Of a stretch of DNA of 64,000 bases, positions 25,196 to 33,542 are shown piece after piece; within the stretch, counting starts at the first letter, position 1, and the number at the start of each line of letters is the position of its first letter. Below the pieces are notes generated by a model that worked only from the letters and a program-made list of their open reading frames with translations, searched no databases and was not told the DNA's origin. The position numbers were made by a program, and so were the translations under genes. This DNA is from Cellulomonas wangleii (GTDB taxonomy: Bacteria; Actinomycetota; Actinomycetes; Actinomycetales; Cellulomonadaceae), in contig NZ_CP074405.1 of assembly GCF_018388445.1 (NCBI RefSeq), forward strand, positions 3,906,001 to 3,970,000, given 5' to 3'.

Positions 25196-26257
25196 CTACG
25201 GTTCGGGCCAGCCTTCGGAGTCCGAGGCCAGGTGACCACCCAGGGACTCCGCGAGCCGGCGCAGACCGTCCTCGATGCGGGACCAGGTCGCGGCGGTGCC
25301 GCCACCGGCCGGTTCGACCGACAGTGCACGCAACGCACCGCCGGTCGCGATGGTCTCGACCATGGCGGTCCCGTCGGCCGCGAACAACTGGGTCCCGTCC
25401 TCCAGGAGCTCCCGGGCCTTCACGGGCCGGCCGTCCTCGTGCGTGACGTCGAGCGCGGTCAGGACCGCAGCGACCGTGTCGACGGACAGGGGCGCGAAGT
25501 GCCGCGGGTCGTCCAGGCCCGCAGCCGGTCCCACGGCCAGCAGCAGCTCGACCCCGACGTCGTCGAACGGCTCCGCGGGCGCCGGGGCGGGTGCGTCGAA
25601 CAACACCGCCAGCGGGCTCGACGTCACGATCGCCGGCGGCGTCCGGCCGGCGTAGGCCAGGTAGGGCACGAGCACCGACGGCTGCGGGTCCTGGTGGCGA
25701 CGCCGCCAGGACGAGGGGAGGTGAGACGCAAGCTCATCGCGCAGCGCCCGCGGATCCCGGGCGGTGCCACCCTTGTCATTCACGGCGACCCGCGCCATGT
25801 CCGTCACAAGGTACGTCGCGTGAATCGGTGTGCCGTTGGCGAGTCGGATGACCGGCTCCTGGTGCTGCGCCATTCGGATGCGGCCCTTCTGCAGCCACAG
25901 GTCCCACCGCGACTCAGGGTCGATCCGCCTCACCACCAGCTCGACATAGTGCATCAGCCCTTCGCTCAACAGGGCGGCGCGACGCTGCAGATCAGCGGTG
26001 CCCGGCGCCGCGTGCGCGACGATGAGCGGCTCGTACGTCGACGGCACGTCGCTCGGCACGCCGGGGTATCCGGCCACCGCGATCGTGGTGAACCACTCCC
26101 ACATCGGGACCAGGCTCTCCAGACTCGCGTCCATCTGGTCCACAGGGCCGTCGGTGTCCCGCATCAGCTCGGCCAGCAGGCACAGCCGGTAAGGCGCGCG
26201 CGCCTCGATGTGCCGCACGACGTCCCACGCCTGTTCCCTGGTCAGGTCCACGTACAA
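25196..26257 (-). CDS. unknown protein, paralogue B of tandem pair
   Basis: A 353-residue paralogue of the preceding entry, upstream of it on the same strand. The TTG at 26257 is preceded by GGAGGAGATCTC, an excellent ribosome-binding site, so the start is well supported. Its N-terminal 57 residues equal those of A. The variable blocks read SDVPSTYEPLIVAHAAPGT and LVTDMARVAVNDKGG here. No signal peptide or membrane segment is seen. Conserved ends with variable internal blocks suggest a target-binding protein under diversifying selection or partial gene conversion; the function is unknown. Confidence 0.65.
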   Translation of the reverse strand: MYVDLTREQAWDVVRHIEARAPYRLCLLAELMRDTDGPVDQMDASLESLVPMWEWFTTIAVAGYPGVPSDVPSTYEPLIVAHAAPGTADLQRRAALLSEGLMHYVELVVRRIDPESRWDLWLQKGRIRMAQHQEPVIRLANGTPIHATYLVTDMARVAVNDKGGTARDPRALRDELASHLPSSWRRRHQDPQPSVLVPYLAYAGRTPPAIVTSSPLAVLFDAPAPAPAEPFDDVGVELLLAVGPAAGLDDPRHFAPLSVDTVAAVLTALDVTHEDGRPVKARELLEDGTQLFAADGTAMVETIATGGALRALSVEPAGGGTAATWSRIEDGLRRLAESLGGHLASDSEGWPEP

Positions 26258-26270
26258 GAGATCTCCTCCG

Positions 26271-26405
26271 TCATGCGGTCATGTGAATATCGAAGGGGAT
26301 GTTGTGGCGATTCAGCGCCTCGAGCACCTCGTGGGAAAGCCCCATCTGCCCGGTGGTGCCTCTCATGAAGAAGTGACAGACAACTCCGCCGATATCATTC
26401 CCTTC
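26271..26405 (-). pseudogene. C-terminal fragment resembling DUF4279
   Basis: A minus-strand frame ends GQMGLSHEVLEALNRHN followed by IPFDIHMTA. The pattern 'g.lS.evL..L...gi.ldi' is how DUF4279 proteins end. The fragment is in a different frame from the well-composed upstream segment at 26363-26713. A single frameshift near 26400 would join ...DFAEKG to NDIGGVVCHFF. No start codon with a ribosome site serves this frame alone, so it looks like the broken tail of a once longer gene, or a sequence error. Confidence 0.35.
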
Positions 26406-26713
26406 TCGGCGAAGTCGTACGGCCACCCCTCCGGAGGCTCGGTCGGCTCCTCGAGGCACGCGTACACCTCGAAGGACGGATCCGTCCGGGCGGCGACCCG
26501 CACACCGCTGTCGGTGAACGCCTCCTCGCTCAACCCGAGGGACGGCGCAGGGACATCTGCGTGGAACTCTGCAGGTTGCTCGGCCGGAAGGGCAGCCGCC
26601 GGGGGTGCGACGCTCCACCCCATGGCGAGCAGCGCAGCGATCGCCGTCGCCCCAGAGGTCCTGCGCGACAGCCATGTCGTCGGTCGGTCGCTCTGCACGG
26701 TCGCCCCCAGCAT
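26363..26713 (-). CDS. small putative secreted protein (possibly frameshifted)
   Basis: A 116-residue frame. Residues 1-41 resemble a signal peptide: Arg at 10, 18 and 19, a hydrophobic core GATAIAALLAMGWSVA, and a PPAAA cut site. The mature part is acidic (DVPAPSLGLSEEAFTDSG, FEVYACLEEPTEPPEGW), with the Phe, Tyr, Glu and Asp residues expected of true coding sequence. It ends after ISAELSVTSS in a frame that departs from the DUF4279-like tail described at 26271-26405, so the real product may be longer. No family is assigned to the N-terminal part. Confidence 0.42.
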   Translation of the reverse strand: MLGATVQSDRPTTWLSRRTSGATAIAALLAMGWSVAPPAAALPAEQPAEFHADVPAPSLGLSEEAFTDSGVRVAARTDPSFEVYACLEEPTEPPEGWPYDFAEKGMISAELSVTSS

Positions 26714-27041
26714 CCACACGTCGGAACTCGGTGGACACTTCCCCATCCCGCTCATGCTGCACAGCCCGGGAGCGTGAGGTGCACCCGTTTGCAGCAGCCT
26801 CGATCTGGGCGTGGTCGCGGCTACCACGAGCCCGTGGGCGAGCCAGACGAGCCACAGAGCACCACGACCCGGCTGCCTGACGCGTGCCGCGCGCAGTTCA
26901 CGCTGACGAACGCTCAGCGACGTGGCGATACGGATCCCCATCCGTGTCGGACCGCGCTCACCGAGGACGCTGAACCCACTCGCGACCGGTCCGAGCTCCC
27001 TCGGACGATCCGGGCACGTCGTGGTTCGGCCGACCGCCCCG
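26714..27041. other. 328-base gap without a supported gene
   Basis: Open frames here are Arg/Ala-rich and lack ribosome sites. The base composition is slightly lower in GC than the surroundings, consistent with decayed sequence between the broken gene and the hydrolase. No hairpin or operator stands out. Confidence 0.4.
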
Positions 27042-27905
27042 TCAGCGCAGGTGCTCCGCGAGGAACGCGTCGACCAGCGCGTGGTACGCGTCCGGCTGGT
27101 CGCGGCGCACACAGTGGCCGGCGCCGGGGACGACGACGGTCCGCACGAGCGGGTTGTCGAATCCGTCGGGCCGCGGCGCCATCGTGGCCTCCTCCGGCAG
27201 GACGAGCAGCGTCGGCACACGCAGGGCGCCGAACGCCTCCTCCCACGCCGCGTCGCCCAGGAACAGCCCGGCACGCAGGTACTCCTGGTCGACGTCCGCG
27301 CGGGTGGCCGCCCAGGCCTCGATCTCGGTGTCGCTCCACGGCGTCTCGCGGCGCATGCGGGCGATCTCGGCACCGCGGTCGTCGATGACGACCTGCGTCT
27401 GGCCGAGCAGCATCGCCGAGAACTGCGGCTCCGGTGCCCGCGCGCCCGTCGGGCGGGCCGGGTCCTCGACGACGAGCGCGCGGACCTTCTCGGGGCGCAC
27501 GAGCGCCGCCCGCAGGGCCGTCACGCCGCCGAGCGAGTGCCCGACGAGCGCGACCGGCCCGGGCAGCGCGTCGAGCAACGCGACGACGTCCACGACCAGC
27601 ACCTCCGGCGCGTACGCCATCTGCGCGGGCGTGAACCGCGGCGACGTGCCGTGCCCGCGCAGGTCGGGTGCGTGGACGTCGTACCGGTCGCCCCAGTGCG
27701 TCAGCAGGTCCGGCCACGTGGTGCCCGAGTCGGTGACGCCGTGCAGCAGCACGACCGTCGGGGCGTCGGGGTCACCGGAGCGGTGGTCCGTCAGCCCGTC
27801 GGTCGGCACGGCCTCGGCCGGCAGCTCGGTGATCGCGCCCGGTGTCCCGGGCGGCGCCCAGCTCGTCCACGTCGTCCCGTTCACGCCCAGCCCCTGCCCG
27901 CTCAC
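27042..27905 (-). CDS. alpha/beta hydrolase
   Basis: A 287-residue alpha/beta-hydrolase-fold enzyme. The oxyanion region is [14 protein letters not shown], the nucleophile elbow is [12 protein letters not shown] (Ser near 124), the Asp lies near LVLPEE, and the catalytic His is in [12 protein letters not shown] near the end. The fold class includes esterases and lactonases. The ATG overlaps the stop of the GH51 gene by four bases (ATGA), so it is co-translated with arabinofuranosidase. A role in removing acyl groups from arabinoxylan oligosaccharides is plausible but unproven. It is cytosolic. Confidence 0.85.
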   Translation of the reverse strand: MSGQGLGVNGTTWTSWAPPGTPGAITELPAEAVPTDGLTDHRSGDPDAPTVVLLHGVTDSGTTWPDLLTHWGDRYDVHAPDLRGHGTSPRFTPAQMAYAPEVLVVDVVALLDALPGPVALVGHSLGGVTALRAALVRPEKVRALVVEDPARPTGARAPEPQFSAMLLGQTQVVIDDRGAEIARMRRETPWSDTEIEAWAATRADVDQEYLRAGLFLGDAAWEEAFGALRVPTLLVLPEEATMAPRPDGFDNPLVRTVVVPGAGHCVRRDQPDAYHALVDAFLAEHLR

Positions 27906-29428
27906 GCGCCCAGCTCCAGCCGGACGGTGGTGTACGAGCGCGCCGGCAGGTCGACCTCGAGCCCGCGGGGGTGGCGCCGGACACCGTCGTGCGCGACGGG
28001 CGCGACGGCGTCCGGCTGCTCGGGCGTGTTGTGCGCCTGGATCGACGGCGCGGTCAGCACGCGGGCCGAGAACTCCACGACCTCACGGCCGCGCAGGTCC
28101 AGCACGAGAGTCGTCGGGGTGTCGGCGTCGAGGTTCGACAGGGAGATCAGCGCCGTGTCGTCCGTGGTGGACGCGGACATCGACAGCAGCGGCAGCGCCT
28201 TGCCCTCGACGTCCCGCGTGGGCACCTCGCCCTTGACGTTCACCGCGAGCGCGGACGCGTCGTGGTGGCCGGTGTTCATCTCGAACACGTGGTAGCTGGG
28301 CGTGAGGACCAGCGCACCGGTCGTCGGGTCCGTGAGGATCATCGCCTGCAGCACGTTGACCGTCTGCGCGATGTTCGCCATGGAGATGCGGTGCGCGTAG
28401 CGGTGGAACGTGTCGAAGTGCAGGCTCGCGACCAACGCGTCGCGCAGGGTGTTCTGCTGGTACAGGAACCCCGGGTTGGTGCCCTCCTCGACGTTCCACC
28501 ACGTGCCCCACTCGTCCACGACGAGGCCGATGCGGTGCTCCGGGTCGTACGCGTCCATGACGTTGGAGTGCCCGCGGACGAGCTCCTCGATCTTGTGGGC
28601 GCGGCGCATGGTGACGTACCAGTCGTCGGTGTCGAAGGCCGTCGCGTGGCCCTTGTCGCTCCAGTCGCCGGACATCGTGTAGTAGTGCATCGAGACGCCC
28701 TGGAAGAACCCGCGCGGGTCGCAGCCGCAGCCCAGCTTCTGCGAGACCTTCATGAGGGTCTCGGTCCACGCGTAGTCGTCGGCGTTGGCGCCGGCGGCGA
28801 TCTTGTAGACGCTGTTGCCGCCGTGGTTGCGCACGTAGGTGGCGTACTGGCGGGCCAGGTCGGCGTAGTGCTGCGCGGTCATGTTGCCGCCGCAGCCCCA
28901 CGGCTCGTTGCCGATGCCGAAGAACGGCAGCGCCCACGGCTCGTCGCGGCCGTTGGCCCGGCGCAGGGCCGCCATCGGGGAGTCGTCGGCCCGCGTGAGG
29001 TACTCGACCCACTCGCTCATCTCGCGGACCGTGCCGGAGCCGACGTTGCCGTTGACGTAGGGCTCGGCGCCGAGCATCTCGCACAGGTCCATGAACTCGT
29101 GGGTGCCGAAGGAGTTGTCCTCGACGACGTCGCCCCAGTGGGAGTTGACCATGCGGGGTCGCTCGTCGCGCGGGCCGATGCCGTCGCGCCAGTGGTAGTC
29201 GTCGGCGAAGCAGCCGCCGGGCCAGCGCAGGTTGGGGATGCGCAGCGCGCGCAGCGCCTCGACGACGTCGGTGCGGATGCCTCGGACGTTCGGGATGTCG
29301 GAGTCCTCACCGACCCAGAAGCCGCCGTAGATGCAGCGTCCCAGGTGCTCGGCGAAGTGCCCGTAGACGTGGCGGCTGATCGTCGGCCCGGGTAGGTCGA
29401 GGTCGATGACGGCAGTCAGGGAAGACAC
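27902..29428 (-). CDS. abfA: intracellular alpha-L-arabinofuranosidase, GH51
   Basis: A 508-residue GH51 enzyme, the usual length. It opens [19 protein letters not shown], then [14 protein letters not shown]; the acid/base Glu is in [14 protein letters not shown] near residue 175 and the nucleophile Glu in [10 protein letters not shown] near 295. No signal peptide is present, so it acts inside the cell on imported arabino-oligosaccharides, removing terminal arabinofuranose. The start is GTG at 29428, with GAAGGGA before it. It is divergent from a LacI regulator and coupled to the downstream hydrolase. Confidence 0.93.
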   Translation of the reverse strand: MSSLTAVIDLDLPGPTISRHVYGHFAEHLGRCIYGGFWVGEDSDIPNVRGIRTDVVEALRALRIPNLRWPGGCFADDYHWRDGIGPRDERPRMVNSHWGDVVEDNSFGTHEFMDLCEMLGAEPYVNGNVGSGTVREMSEWVEYLTRADDSPMAALRRANGRDEPWALPFFGIGNEPWGCGGNMTAQHYADLARQYATYVRNHGGNSVYKIAAGANADDYAWTETLMKVSQKLGCGCDPRGFFQGVSMHYYTMSGDWSDKGHATAFDTDDWYVTMRRAHKIEELVRGHSNVMDAYDPEHRIGLVVDEWGTWWNVEEGTNPGFLYQQNTLRDALVASLHFDTFHRYAHRISMANIAQTVNVLQAMILTDPTTGALVLTPSYHVFEMNTGHHDASALAVNVKGEVPTRDVEGKALPLLSMSASTTDDTALISLSNLDADTPTTLVLDLRGREVVEFSARVLTAPSIQAHNTPEQPDAVAPVAHDGVRRHPRGLEVDLPARSYTTVRLELGA

Positions 29429-29565
29429 GAAGGTCCCTTCGAGGTCGGTGCCGGGCGTCGGCTCTGACGCACCGGGAGTCGCGTGGCCGGCGTGCGCACA
29501 GACCTCCGGACGGGCGACGGGGTCCGGCTGCCGGGGCGGAGGGAGCCTCGTCGTCGAGTCCTCGG

Positions 29566-29579
29566 GTTTATCGTTACAC
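29566..29579. promoter_or_regulatory. candidate LacI operator between GH51 and lacI genes
   Basis: GTTTATCGTTACAC (29566-29579) is an imperfect dyad around a central CG and is markedly AT-rich within the 239-base divergent gap. On the minus strand TTGACT (near 29622) could be a -35 box for abfA further upstream. The LacI protein encoded next door is the obvious binder. Confidence 0.45.
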
Positions 29580-29667
29580 GCGGCGCAACCCGACCTTCGG
29601 GTACACGATCACAAAAGTCAAGCGCATCGGGTCCCGCGCGACGGCCCACACTCCGTAGGGTGGCGAC

Positions 29668-30669
29668 ATGCCCACACTGAAGGACGTCGCCAAGGCGTCC
29701 GGTGTCTCCGTGATGACGGTGTCGAACGTGGTGAACGGCCGCCCGCGCGTCAGCGAGGCCACCCGCCGCCGCGTCCTGGCGGCGGTCGACGAGCTGGGCT
29801 ACCAGGTGAACCTGACGGCCCGCAGCCTGCGGGCCGGCCGCAGCGGCACCATCGCGCTGTCCATCCCCCGCGCCGACCACCCCTACTTCGCCGAGCTCGC
29901 GGCCGCCGTGACCGACGCCCTGCGGCCCGCCGGCCGGCACCTGGTGATCGAGCAGACCGGAGCCAGCCGCGAGGGGGAGCTGAGCGCGCTCTCACAGGCG
30001 CGGCTGCAGATGTACGACGGGGTCCTGCTGTCCGTCGTCGGCATGCACGACGACGAGGTGGCCCGCCTGCAGAGCGACATGCCCCTCGTGCTGCTCGGCG
30101 AGAAGCGGATGCCCGACCACCTCGACCAGGTGATGCTCGGCAACTTCGACGGCGCCCACCTGGCCACGGCGCACCTCATCGCCCGCGGTGCGCGGCACAT
30201 CGCCATCGCCGGCGGCACGCGCGACCCGGCCGAGACCGGCATGGTCGGCATGCGCACGGCCGGGTGGCGCGCCGCGCACGTCGAGGCCGGGCTCGTCCCC
30301 GACGAGCGCCTCGTCCTGCCGCCCCTGCACTTCGAGATGTCCGAGAGCCGCGAGCAGATCCGCACCGCCGTGGCCGAGGGCCTGCCGATCGACGGCGTCT
30401 TCGCCGTCACCGACCAGGTGGCGATCGGCGTCATGGCCGGGCTGCACGACTGCGGCCTGCGCATCCCCGACGACGTGCAGGTGGTCGGCTTCGACAACCT
30501 CGCCGTCAGTGCGCACCTCACGCCGGGCCTCACGACGGTGGACCCCCGCACGGACCTGGTGGTCGAGGAGTCGCTGCGCCTGCTCGACCGGCGCCTGTCC
30601 GGTGACGACGTCCAGGTCGAGCACCTGGTCATGCCGGTGCGGCTCGTGGTGCGCGGCACCACGCGCTGA
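29668..30669 (+). CDS. LacI family transcriptional regulator
   Basis: A 333-residue LacI/GalR repressor. The DNA-binding head reads TLKDVAKASGVSVMTVSNVVNG, with hinge helix VNLTARSLRAGRSGTIAL; the rest is a periplasmic-binding-protein-like sugar domain (GVLLSVVG, IAIAGGTRD, GVFAVTDQVAIGVMAGL, VVGFDNLAVSAHLTPGLTTV). It is divergent from the GH51 arabinofuranosidase, so an arabinose-containing inducer is likely. It may also be the protein that recognises the AARCGTT-type sites near the xylanase genes, but that is only inference. Confidence 0.92.
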   Translation: MPTLKDVAKASGVSVMTVSNVVNGRPRVSEATRRRVLAAVDELGYQVNLTARSLRAGRSGTIALSIPRADHPYFAELAAAVTDALRPAGRHLVIEQTGASREGELSALSQARLQMYDGVLLSVVGMHDDEVARLQSDMPLVLLGEKRMPDHLDQVMLGNFDGAHLATAHLIARGARHIAIAGGTRDPAETGMVGMRTAGWRAAHVEAGLVPDERLVLPPLHFEMSESREQIRTAVAEGLPIDGVFAVTDQVAIGVMAGLHDCGLRIPDDVQVVGFDNLAVSAHLTPGLTTVDPRTDLVVEESLRLLDRRLSGDDVQVEHLVMPVRLVVRGTTR

Positions 30670-30701
30670 GCCCGGCCGGTGCTGCCTGCCCCGGCCGGGC
30701 T
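30669..30701. terminator. bidirectional hairpin terminator
   Basis: AGCCCGGCCGG (30669-30679) pairs perfectly with CCGGCCGGGCT (30691-30701) over 11 bp around an 11-base loop. It begins within the LacI stop codon and ends 17 bases before the convergent flavoprotein stop. Confidence 0.7.
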
Positions 30702-30718
30702 CTGCGCGGACCGACCTG

Positions 30719-32368
30719 TCAGGCGCGGGCGGCGGCCATGTGGCGGGCGCCGCGCAGGCCGAACACGACCGCCGGTCCGATCGTCGACCCGGGCCCGGGG
30801 TACGTGCGGCCCATGACCGAGGCCGAGCAGTTGCCCGCGGCGTACAGGCCCTCGATGATGCTGCCGTCCGCGCGCAGGGCGCGGGCGTGGGCGTCGGTCA
30901 GCACGCCACCCTTGGTGCCCAGGTCGCCGACCACGACGCGGTACGCCACGAAGGGGCCCTTCTCGATCGGGCCGAGGTTCGGGTTGGGGTGCACCAGCGG
31001 GTCGCCGTAGTACCGGTCGTACGCGGAGTTGCCGCGCCCGAACTCGCCGTCGACGCCGGTGCGCGCGAACCCGTTGAACCGCTCGATCGTCGCGCGGAAC
31101 GTCTCGGGGTCCACGCCCATCGCGTCGGCCAGGCCCGCGAGCGTGGGCGCCTTGACCGTGATGCCGGCTTGCGCCCACGCCTTCTTCTGGCGGGGGTCCA
31201 TCGCGAACATGCGCAGGTAGCGCCGGCCGTGGCGGGCGTCGAAGACGAGCCAGTAGGCGCCGTCCTTGTCGTGCTCGAGCATGTGGTGCCCGAGGTCGAC
31301 GTAGGACTCGGACTCGTTGGCGAACCGCGCGCCCTTCGCGTCGACCATCAGCGAGAACGGCATGGACCGCTCGCCGACGATGAACGAGGCGGGCTCACCG
31401 TCGACCGTCGCGATGGAGGCCCCCCACCACGCGTCGTCCATGAGGTCGAGCGCCGCGCCGGCACGGGCCGCGACCTCGATCGGGTGCCCGACGTTGCCGG
31501 GGTTGCCCGACGGCGCACCGTCGATCCCGTGGTGCTTGCGCCGCCACTCGACGTTGGCCTCGAAGCCGCCCGAGGCCAGCATGACGCCGCGGGTGGCGCG
31601 GATGCGCTCCGTGCGGCCGTCGCGGGTCACGGTGATCCCGGTGACCCGGCCGTCGTCGACGATCAGGTCGTCCATGGGCGTCTCGAGCCACATCGGCGCC
31701 CGCCCGTCGATCACGACGGCCTTGCAGAAGGCGGTCGCGAGCGCGTTGCCGATGCCGACGAGCCGCTTGCCGGTGACGACGCCGCCGAGGGCACGGAACA
31801 CGAGCTGCGCGCCGCGGACGAACCCGCTGGGGGTGGACCAGGCGCGACCGAGCAGCCACACGTCGTCGGTCTTGGCGGGCAGCGGCACCGCCGAGCGCAG
31901 CGAGCCCCACCACGGCCCGAGCTTGCGGGAGTCGTGCGGCTCGATCTCGATGGCGCGCCCGATCTTGCCGCCCGGCCGCTCGGGGTAGTAGTCGGGGTAG
32001 TCGGCCGCGCGGGCGAACACCATGCCGTGCTTCTCGGCGGTGACGACGAAGTCCTCGACGCCGTCGACGAACGCCTCCTTGCGGGCGCGGTCGGTGGCCG
32101 GGCCGGCGTCGCCGACGGTGGCCTCGAGGTAGGTCAGCGCCTCCTCGCGGGAGTCGCCGACGCGGTCGCGGCGCATCAGCGGGTTGTCGGGCATCCACAT
32201 CCCGCCGCCCGACATCGCCGTGCTGCCGCCCCACTTGTCGGTGCTCTCGACCAGCAGGACGCTCAGTCCCTCGTCGATCGCGCCCATCGCGGTGGCGAAG
32301 CCGGCGGCGCCGGTGCCCACCACGACGACGTCGTAGGTGTGGTCATAGGTCTGTTCGCGGTCGGACAC
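30719..32368 (-). CDS. FAD-dependent dehydrogenase, KstD-like
   Basis: A 549-residue flavoprotein of the 3-ketosteroid dehydrogenase/fumarate reductase superfamily. The FAD-binding motif is DVVVVGTGAAGFATAMGA, followed by WGGSTAMSGGGMWMPDN, and the C-terminal signature is VVVGDLGTKGGVLTD ... LYAAGNCSASVMG. Length and layout fit KstD-type enzymes. In the typical FYA(V/R) segment before the GDLGTKGG motif the expected catalytic Tyr position reads Val (GPFVAYRV), so classical delta-1 activity is doubtful. The start is GTG at 32368. It is divergent from a TetR gene across a perfect palindrome, suggesting control by its substrate. Confidence 0.82.
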   Translation of the reverse strand: MSDREQTYDHTYDVVVVGTGAAGFATAMGAIDEGLSVLLVESTDKWGGSTAMSGGGMWMPDNPLMRRDRVGDSREEALTYLEATVGDAGPATDRARKEAFVDGVEDFVVTAEKHGMVFARAADYPDYYPERPGGKIGRAIEIEPHDSRKLGPWWGSLRSAVPLPAKTDDVWLLGRAWSTPSGFVRGAQLVFRALGGVVTGKRLVGIGNALATAFCKAVVIDGRAPMWLETPMDDLIVDDGRVTGITVTRDGRTERIRATRGVMLASGGFEANVEWRRKHHGIDGAPSGNPGNVGHPIEVAARAGAALDLMDDAWWGASIATVDGEPASFIVGERSMPFSLMVDAKGARFANESESYVDLGHHMLEHDKDGAYWLVFDARHGRRYLRMFAMDPRQKKAWAQAGITVKAPTLAGLADAMGVDPETFRATIERFNGFARTGVDGEFGRGNSAYDRYYGDPLVHPNPNLGPIEKGPFVAYRVVVGDLGTKGGVLTDAHARALRADGSIIEGLYAAGNCSASVMGRTYPGPGSTIGPAVVFGLRGARHMAAARA

Positions 32369-32387
32369 GTGCCCTCGCTCCTGTAAA

Positions 32388-32405
32388 CCGGACAACGTTG
32401 TCCGG
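32388..32405. promoter_or_regulatory. 18-bp perfect palindrome, TetR operator
   Basis: CCGGACAACGTTGTCCGG (32388-32405) is a perfect 18-base palindrome centred between the divergent KstD-like and TetR genes, 17 bases before the TetR ATG. It fits the size of TetR operators and would overlap both promoters. Confidence 0.8.
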
Positions 32406-32421
32406 ATGGTTGAATGCCACT

Positions 32422-32973
32422 ATGCCCAGAACCACGGGGCGCGTCAATCGAGGCCCCGCGGCCGCCGCGGGCAACCGGCGCGCGATCCTCGCCGCCGCCC
32501 GCCGCCTCTTCGCCGAACGCGGCTACCACGTGCCGCTCAGCGCGATCGCGCAGGAGGCCGGCACGGGCCAGGGCGTGCTCTACCGGCACTTCCCCACCCG
32601 CCTCGACCTCGCCCGCGCGGTCTTCGAGACGCACTTCGAGGAGCTGACGGCCATCGCCCAGGACGAGGCGCCCGACGCGTTCGTCCGCCTGTGGTCACGC
32701 CTGCTCGACCTGGTGGTCGAGGAGTCGGCGTTCGTCGAGATGGTCGTCGACGCTCGGCGCTCGATGCCCGACTACGACGGCGGCCACCAGCTGCGCCTGC
32801 TGGTCGAGGCGACCCTGTCGCGCGCGCAGCGGGCCGGGCTCGTCCCCGCGACCACCACCACCGCGGACGTCCTGCTGGCAGTGCGGATGGCCTACGGGAT
32901 CGTCGCCACCAGCGAGGGCGGCGAGGACCTGCGCGCACTGGTGGACGGCGTGCTGCCGATCACCCCCGCCTGA
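32422..32973 (+). CDS. TetR family regulator
   Basis: A 183-residue TetR-type repressor. The helix-turn-helix is RRAILAAARRLFAERGYHVPLSA then IAQEAGTGQGVLYRHFPTRLDL. The C-terminal domain is an all-helical ligand pocket. The ATG at 32422 is chosen because the earlier in-frame GTG/ATG region lies in the operator. It is divergent from the KstD-like dehydrogenase and should repress it and itself through the 18-bp palindrome. Confidence 0.88.
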   Translation: MPRTTGRVNRGPAAAAGNRRAILAAARRLFAERGYHVPLSAIAQEAGTGQGVLYRHFPTRLDLARAVFETHFEELTAIAQDEAPDAFVRLWSRLLDLVVEESAFVEMVVDARRSMPDYDGGHQLRLLVEATLSRAQRAGLVPATTTTADVLLAVRMAYGIVATSEGGEDLRALVDGVLPITPA

Positions 32974-32994
32974 GCGACGACGGTCGCCCCGCGG

Positions 32995-33450
32995 TCAGGC
33001 GCAGTAGTCGCAGACGCCGGTCGAGGGCAGCGTCATCGAGCACGTCGGGCAGACCGGGGCGACGCGCTCCGGCTCCGACGCCCGGCGCGGCTTGGCGGGG
33101 GCGGGGGCCGTGGTCGTCCGGCGGGCGCGGGGTGCGGCGGCCGCCCGGACCGCACGCGCGGTCGACGCACCGGCGGGCTCGGTCACCTCGAAGCCCCGCT
33201 TGCGCAGGATCGCACCGGCCACCGGCAGGCTGCCGGCCAGGTCGTCCGACGTGGCCAGACGGCCCGTCGCGTAGCGGTGGGCGACGCCGACCACGGCCGG
33301 CAGGTCGTACACGCGGCCCTCGTGCTGGATCGTCCACGCGGGGTTCGGGGCGAACCCGTAGACCGCGAGGAAGTCCTCGGCCCCCCGGCGGTCGTACTCC
33401 TCGATCGCCTGGAGGACGTGCTGACGCGCAAGGGAGGAGAAGGTGGCCAC
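32995..33450 (-). CDS. stand-alone ScoMcrA-like head domain with C-terminal zinc ribbon
   Basis: A 151-residue protein. Residues 5-90 match the N-terminal head domain found at the front of ScoMcrA-type restriction enzymes: AIEEYDRRGAEDFLAVYGFAP, then the HEGRVYDLPAVVGVAHRYATG segment and ILRKRGFEV. A basic Ala/Arg/Pro linker follows, then CPTCSMTLPSTGVCDYC, four cysteines spaced C-x2-C / C-x2-C as in a zinc ribbon. The endonuclease (HNH) and sulfur-binding parts of ScoMcrA are absent. It may bind nucleic acid; the role is unknown. It is convergent with the TetR gene and divergent from a methyltransferase. Confidence 0.68.
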   Translation of the reverse strand: MATFSSLARQHVLQAIEEYDRRGAEDFLAVYGFAPNPAWTIQHEGRVYDLPAVVGVAHRYATGRLATSDDLAGSLPVAGAILRKRGFEVTEPAGASTARAVRAAAAPRARRTTTAPAPAKPRRASEPERVAPVCPTCSMTLPSTGVCDYCA

Positions 33451-33542
33451 GGCACGAGCCTACGTCGCGCGCGGTCGGGCACGGCCGGGACGGGCACCGC
33501 CGTGACCTTGACACCGGTCGGCCGCGGTCCGACGTTGGGTGG

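Larger units (their letters stand above)
23806..26257 (-). repeat. tandem duplication, unit about 1.3 kb
   Basis: Two copies of a gene plus its 3' flank lie head to tail. The 3' flanks match from GGAACAGCATCAGTCGC at 23832 and 25138, a period of 1306 bases. A 23-base sequence starting TACTTCTGCCCGCC is identical at 23806-23828 and 25015-25037. In the left copy it abuts the flank, while in the right copy about 100 unique bases intervene, so one copy has lost or gained a segment. The first 57 codons and a block of about 90 codons in the second half encode identical protein, whereas two internal blocks differ strongly. Confidence 0.88.

Noticed and set aside
23806..26257. An insertion sequence or composite transposon
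   Set aside because: The repeated units carry no transposase, no terminal inverted repeats and no target duplication; a simple tandem gene duplication explains them.
32995..33450. Complete type IV restriction enzyme
   Set aside because: Only the head domain is present; no HNH nuclease or sulfur-binding part is encoded here or next to it.
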